From NCBI GenBank assembly GCA_948759685.1, contig CAQBGY010000144.1, positions 1 through 7,716 of the forward strand: a DNA stretch of 7,716 nt, in the 5' to 3' direction. Shown piece by piece: positions 1-7,716 of this stretch. Every line of letters begins with the position of its first letter. The stretch's first letter is position 1. The position numbers and the translations under genes are program-made. This DNA is from an uncultured Eubacterium sp. (GTDB lineage Bacteria > Bacillota_A > Clostridia > Lachnospirales > Lachnospiraceae). The notes under the pieces were generated by a model that searched no databases, had not been told where the DNA came from, and saw nothing but the letters and a program-made list of their open reading frames with translations.

Positions 1-158
1 GAAATAATCATTCTGCGCCAATGTATCAGAAATTAATTATTCGTTGTACTAGTATTATTTCTTTCTCCTAATGTGATTAACGGTTTCTTCTACTTGTATG
101 TTTATCAATTCAACCAATATTAATTATAAACCCCATACCTTTTTACAATTCAAAATGC
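1..158. other. AT-rich non-coding flank downstream of hsdS
   Basis: No gene is supportable here. Reading away from hsdS on the minus strand, all three frames are interrupted by stops at short intervals, and no GC-rich hairpin followed by a T-run is visible, so the hsd transcript has no obvious terminator inside the window. A TATAAT hexamer (123-128, minus strand) lacks a well-spaced -35: the closest candidates are 14 bases (TTGTAA) and 19 bases (TTGAAT) away. A Shine-Dalgarno-like AGGAG occurs near 70 on the minus strand but no ATG, GTG or TTG follows at a usable distance. One copy of an imperfect direct repeat lies at 132-151. Confidence 0.6.
132..151 (-). repeat. Left copy of an 18/20 direct repeat
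   Basis: Read on the minus strand this block is GAAT, T, G, T, then AAAAAGGTATGGG. It matches 6547-6566, inside the 3' end of the recombinase gene, at 18 of 20 positions in the same orientation, including 13 consecutive bases. It lies 7 bases after the hsdS stop codon, so the two copies bracket tnpV, the HTH gene and hsdRMS. The match is visible directly; a biological role is inference, and an AT-rich chance match is possible. Confidence 0.35.
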
Positions 159-5762
<5,604 letters not shown>

Positions 5763-5770
5763 AGTAATTG

Positions 5771-5777
5771 CACCTTT
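5771..5777 (-). promoter_or_regulatory. hsdR ribosome binding site choosing the inner ATG
   Basis: AAAGGTG on the minus strand lies eight bases before the ATG at 5762. It forms codons 2-4 of a longer reading from the ATG at 5780, which itself is preceded only by GAATTAGAAT. The inner start is therefore preferred, leaving a 46-base gap to the HTH gene. Confidence 0.6.
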
Positions 5778-5808
5778 CATATTCTAATTCAAACTGTATA
5801 TTTTATAA

Positions 5809-5994
5809 TTATCGCTTCATATATTTTTTAGTCTTAATCCTCTTATCCGCTGGTTTCTCGGCGTCTTTCGGAATAGCCCAAGCATGACCAAATTTTATAG
5901 TGCCTTGTATCATACCCTCATTACATATAGTCTGTACTCGCCTTACTGAAAGATTCCATTTTTCTGCAGCTTCTTTAATTGTAATGTATTCCAT
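5809..5994 (-). CDS. Small excisionase-like helix-turn-helix protein, operon leader
   Basis: A 61-residue DNA-binding protein. Residues 4-25 (ITIKEAAEKWNLSVRRVQTI and on) form a MerR/excisionase-type helix-turn-helix (HTH_17-like). Residues 31-45 (GTIKFGHAWAIPKDA) form the usual wing, and the last 15 residues are a lysine- and arginine-rich tail. The family is widespread in Bacillota mobile elements and defence loci, and the exact function of most members is not known. The frame is open upstream to an ATG at 6075, but I choose the ATG at 5994: GGGGGAG lies seven bases before it, the HTH begins right there, and the sigma-A promoter (6032-6060) sits inside the longer version. It is first in the transcription unit leading into hsdR, 46 bases away. 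Two roles fit, both inferred: transcriptional control of the hsd operon, or an excisionase/directionality factor for the neighbouring recombinase. Confidence 0.85.
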   Translation of the reverse strand: MEYITIKEAAEKWNLSVRRVQTICNEGMIQGTIKFGHAWAIPKDAEKPADKRIKTKKYMKR

Positions 5995-6001
5995 ACTTTC
6001 G

Positions 6002-6008
6002 CTCCCCC
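6002..6008 (-). promoter_or_regulatory. Ribosome binding site of the HTH gene
   Basis: GGGGGAG on the minus strand with seven bases to the ATG at 5994. It decides the start in favour of the 61-residue protein over a longer 88-residue reading whose extra N-terminus is a hydrophobic translation of promoter DNA. Confidence 0.65.
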
Positions 6009-6017
6009 AAAAAGCAA

Positions 6018-6034
6018 AATATTCCATTAATATT
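6018..6034 (-). promoter_or_regulatory. Candidate operator: AATATT repeat over the start site
   Basis: AATATT occurs at 6018-6023 and 6029-6034, separated by five bases, so the centres are 11 bases apart, about one helical turn. Each half is itself palindromic. The upstream half overlaps the -10 hexamer and the downstream half covers the probable transcription start. The position suits repression, possibly by the HTH protein made just downstream. The repeat is seen; its use as an operator is inference, and the region is AT-rich. Confidence 0.3.
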
Positions 6035-6060
6035 ATAAGCGCAAAAACGCCGGATATCAA
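6032..6060 (-). promoter_or_regulatory. Sigma-A promoter of the HTH-hsdRMS operon
   Basis: On the minus strand a -35 TTGATA (6060-6055) is followed after exactly 17 bases by a perfect -10 TATAAT (6037-6032). The predicted start near 6025 gives a leader of about 30 bases before the HTH ATG. No comparable promoter is evident before hsdR, hsdM or hsdS, so this probably drives the whole operon. Confidence 0.75.
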
Positions 6061-6063
6061 CAA

Positions 6064-6099
6064 AAATATATACAAACATGGAGCAGATTTCTCTGCTCC
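6064..6099 (-). terminator. Probable rho-independent terminator after tnpV
   Basis: On the minus strand GGAGCAGA, loop GAAA, TCTGCTCC makes a perfect 8-bp stem with a GNRA-type tetraloop (6099-6080), starting six bases after the tnpV stop. It is followed by a T-rich but interrupted tail (6079-6064, ending in TTTTT). It would separate recombinase/tnpV transcription from the hsd promoter immediately downstream. The imperfect T-tract lowers certainty. Confidence 0.65.
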
Positions 6100-6105
6100 G
6101 AAATT

Positions 6106-6366
6106 TTACAGACAGTATATAATTTCTTCCCTCACAATCTCCTCTGCCCTCGCCCGAATATTATTCATTCTCCGCACCCAAAGCATCTGATCCTGTGCCT
6201 TTAACTGTTCCGTCACTCCCTCCTGTTTTGCCATCTGTTCCACAAGCAAATCAAATCTTTCCTCTGCCTGCTCCTGTATCGTCAACAGATGTTTCTTTAA
6301 TTCGCCAGATAACAGTAATCCTGAATAAATACCTCTCCTGTGATTCTCCAAATAGGATTTCCTCAT
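6106..6366 (-). CDS. tnpV: TnpV-family transposon protein, probably N-terminally truncated
   Basis: The 86-residue product has the hallmarks of TnpV, a small protein carried with TnpX-type serine recombinases (first described in the clostridial element Tn4451): RKSYLENHRRGIYSGLLLSG (2-21), the EQAEERF segment (32-38), GVTEQLKAQDQMLW (50-63) and RMNNIRARAEEIV (66-78). Its molecular role is not established; it is not the recombinase. Usual family members are about 110-120 residues and start with a GDYLIPNL-like segment. Here that segment is still encoded upstream in the same frame (6438-6367) but is cut off by a TAA at 6441-6439, with no ATG, GTG or TTG between. The only ATG is 6366, with a weak AAGGA 11 bases upstream. 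It is therefore either a shortened gene or a recent pseudogene. It follows the recombinase gene in the same direction, as in known elements. Confidence 0.75.
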   Translation of the reverse strand: MRKSYLENHRRGIYSGLLLSGELKKHLLTIQEQAEERFDLLVEQMAKQEGVTEQLKAQDQMLWVRRMNNIRARAEEIVREEIIYCL

Positions 6367-6438
6367 CAGCCCAAATTTCCTTAACTCTCCCTCCGGCTCC
6401 GGATCAGGAATTAAGTTCGGTATCAGATAATCTCCGCT
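6367..6438 (-). pseudogene. Remnant 5' coding segment of tnpV
   Basis: In frame with the tnpV ATG, these 24 codons read SGDYLIPNLIPDPEPEGELR and then KFGL. That matches the conserved opening of TnpV proteins as I know them. An in-frame TAA at 6441-6439 precedes it and another lies three codons further on, so the normal first dozen or so residues are gone. CTG at 6426 is the only conceivable non-standard start, with GGAG five bases upstream. Confidence 0.6.
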
Positions 6439-6449
6439 TTACTTTACTT

Positions 6450-6462
6450 AAGGATAATCCTT
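6450..6462. repeat. Perfect 13-base palindrome
   Basis: AAGGAT, a single central base, ATCCTT. It sits 1 base from the larger hairpin at 6464-6492 and 9 bases upstream of the stop codon that cuts the tnpV frame. Too short alone to assign a role. Confidence 0.5.
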
Positions 6463-6463
6463 C

Positions 6464-6492
6464 GGGGAACTGCCGCAAATGGCACATTCCCC
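6464..6492 (-). repeat. Strong hairpin just after the recombinase stop
   Basis: On the minus strand GGGGAA (6492-6487) pairs with TTCCCC (6469-6464). Inside, TGCC pairs with GGCA around the six-base loop ATTTGC, with a small 2/1 internal loop. It begins 13 bases after the recombinase TAG. No T-run follows, so it is not a standard terminator; it could protect the 3' end of the message, or be a protein-binding or element-boundary sequence. Confidence 0.5.
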
Positions 6493-6505
6493 ATAGTTTC
6501 TGAAT

Positions 6506-7716
6506 CTAATCAATCTTCCCGACAAAACGGTAATAAATCTCAATGTCCCATACCTTTTTGCCATTCTCGTCTTTCCTCCACTGGTGGACTGCGATTTTCT
6601 CAATCAATTCATTCAAAAGTGGGGCGGTAAGCTCATCAATGGCACTGTATTTCTGGATTAAGTCTACCCACCGTTTTGCGTCGTCCGTTTCCGCTTTGGC
6701 ATCCTCAAGCCTTGCGGATACGGTCTTAATTGTTTCATCAAGCTGTTGCTGCTCCGTGCGGTATTTGACGGAGAGCATGGAATAGTTTTCTTCGTCAAGA
6801 AGCCCTTTTACCCTGTCCTCGTACATCTTCGCAAAGAGGTTGTTTAATTCCTGCCTGCGTTTCTGCGCTTTTTTCAGCTCCTTTTCATCACGGGCATTCT
6901 CTGACTTCCGCTGTTTCTTGCTGCTCTGCAGCAGCCGTTCCAGAATGGCGTCCTCATTCTCCTTTATCGCCATCAGCCAGTATTGTAACCGTCCGAGGAC
7001 AAAAGCATAGAGCAGATTGTAGGTGATGAAATGCAGGGAACACGCTTCTTTCCCATGTGCGGAATACTGCGTGCAGCGGTAATACCTCGACTTGTCCTTT
7101 GTGTTTGCCGCCGACAAGCTCCAACCGCACTCGCCGCATTTGAGCAGCCCTGCGAATATCTGCGGCTCATCGTCCTTTCGGCTGCGTTTGCGGGAATTGA
7201 TATGCCCCTGCACTAAATCCCATGTTTCACGGTCAACCAATGGCTCGTGGGTGTTCTCAATCCGCATCCAGTCCTCTTTCGGTCGCTTAATGTTCTTCTT
7301 TGACTTGTAGGAGAGTTTCTGTATTTGGTAATGCACAGTGTTGCCAAGATAGATTTCATTCTGAAGGATTTTGCTTACGGTAACGATGTTCCAAAGATAT
7401 TTCTTCCCCTTTGGCTGTCCTTCAAAAATGTTCGCCTTATAGCCGTTCTTCTGCGACGCCCACCATGCGGGTATCGGGACTTTCTCGGCGGCAAGGGTGC
7501 GGCAGATTTTGTTCGCCCCATATCCGTGCGCCGCAAGTGCGAAAATCTTCTCCACAATCCACTTCGTTTCCTCGTCAACGACAAGCCTGTTCTTCTCGGC
7601 AGGGTTGATTTTATAGCCGATTGGCACGACAGGGGCGATGTATTCCCCGTTCTTGAATTTTGCTTTCATCGCATTTTTTACCTTGCGGCTCGTTTCCTTT
7701 GCCTGCCATTCGTTGA
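6506..7716 (-). CDS. Large serine recombinase, C-terminal part (TnpX-like), gene cut by window edge
   Basis: This enzyme would insert and excise a mobile element by site-specific recombination. The frame is open to the window edge: 402 residues are visible and the start and resolvase catalytic domain (with the active-site serine) lie beyond 7716; the ATG at 7669 is internal. Visible parts in order, numbered from the edge: the recombinase DNA-binding domain (about 1-170, with GEYIAPVVPIGYK near 23-35 and KILQNEIYLG near 115-124); a zinc ribbon with Cys193, Cys196 (CGEC), Cys214 (YYRC) and Cys225; a long coiled coil rich in Lys, Glu and Gln (about 250-345); and a DUF4368-like tail ending EIYYRFVG. 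This order is typical of TnpX-type recombinases of clostridial transposons. The tail looks intact and ends in TAG. Base composition is clearly more GC-rich than the hsd genes, pointing to a separate history. Confidence 0.93.
   Translation of the reverse strand, partial: NEWQAKETSRKVKNAMKAKFKNGEYIAPVVPIGYKINPAEKNRLVVDEETKWIVEKIFALAAHGYGANKICRTLAAEKVPIPAWWASQKNGYKANIFEGQPKGKKYLWNIVTVSKILQNEIYLGNTVHYQIQKLSYKSKKNIKRPKEDWMRIENTHEPLVDRETWDLVQGHINSRKRSRKDDEPQIFAGLLKCGECGWSLSAANTKDKSRYYRCTQYSAHGKEACSLHFITYNLLYAFVLGRLQYWLMAIKENEDAILERLLQSSKKQRKSENARDEKELKKAQKRRQELNNLFAKMYEDRVKGLLDEENYSMLSVKYRTEQQQLDETIKTVSARLEDAKAETDDAKRWVDLIQKYSAIDELTAPLLNELIEKIAVHQWRKDENGKKVWDIEIYYRFVGKID
6547..6566 (-). repeat. Right copy of an 18/20 direct repeat
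   Basis: Within the recombinase 3' coding sequence (the residues NGKKVW). Read on the minus strand it is GAAT, G, G, C, then AAAAAGGTATGGG, differing from 132-151 at two bases. Because it is coding sequence, it cannot be a dedicated element end unless the left copy derives from it. Confidence 0.35.

Noticed and set aside
1..21. Possible start of another minus-strand gene: TTG followed by codons for AQNDYF running off the window edge.
   Set aside because: Only seven codons are visible, the start would be TTG, and no Shine-Dalgarno precedes it. The similarity to openings of small phage-type proteins is too short to use.
123..153. Minus-strand TATAAT with TTGAAT upstream as a promoter for a gene to the left.
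   Set aside because: Spacing is 19 bases to TTGAAT or 14 to TTGTAA, both poor, in very AT-rich DNA with no gene visible downstream.
5995..6075. N-terminal extension of the HTH protein giving 88 residues with a hydrophobic, membrane-like start.
   Set aside because: It translates the -10 region, leader and ribosome binding site of the promoter at 6032-6060, and a well-spaced GGGGGAG supports the ATG at 5994.
6954..7608. Short overlapping frames within the recombinase on both strands.
   Set aside because: The recombinase frame is open throughout with zinc-ribbon and coiled-coil features; the others are shadows favoured by its higher GC content.

Overview
The window holds a complete type I restriction-modification operon beside a serine-recombinase mobile-element module, all on the minus strand, so it reads right to left. 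The AT-rich hsd genes, purine-rich Shine-Dalgarno sites, TnpX-type large serine recombinase and TnpV-like protein all suggest a Bacillota genome, most likely a gut clostridial/Lachnospiraceae lineage. That placement is inferred from gene families, not from a species marker.

Layout from right to left (5' to 3' on the minus strand). At 7716-6506 is the C-terminal part of a large serine recombinase whose catalytic domain lies beyond the window edge. Positions 6505-6367 are a short non-coding stretch with a strong hairpin, a perfect palindrome and the remains of a tnpV 5' end. At 6366-6106 is a TnpV-family protein, apparently N-terminally truncated, followed by a hairpin that could terminate its transcript. 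A near-consensus sigma-A promoter at 6060-6032 opens a new transcription unit: a 61-aa helix-turn-helix protein (5994-5809), hsdR (5762-3012), hsdM (3010-1595) and hsdS (1598-159). hsdR and hsdM are one base apart; hsdM and hsdS overlap by four bases. The last 158 bases hold no gene I can support.

How the genes work together: HsdS carries two target-recognition domains and directs HsdM (N6-adenine methyltransferase) and HsdR (PD-(D/E)XK nuclease plus superfamily 2 translocase) to a bipartite DNA site. M2S modifies host DNA; R2M2S cuts unmodified foreign DNA. HsdR and HsdM look most like the type IB (EcoAI/EcoEI) lineage. The small HTH protein heads the operon and could be an autoregulator or an excisionase-like factor for the neighbouring recombinase.

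The set reads as a mobile defence cassette. I see no wholly new system. The points most worth a second look are the HTH leader with its operator-like repeat, the decayed tnpV start, and an 18/20 direct repeat that brackets the tnpV-HTH-hsdRMS block.
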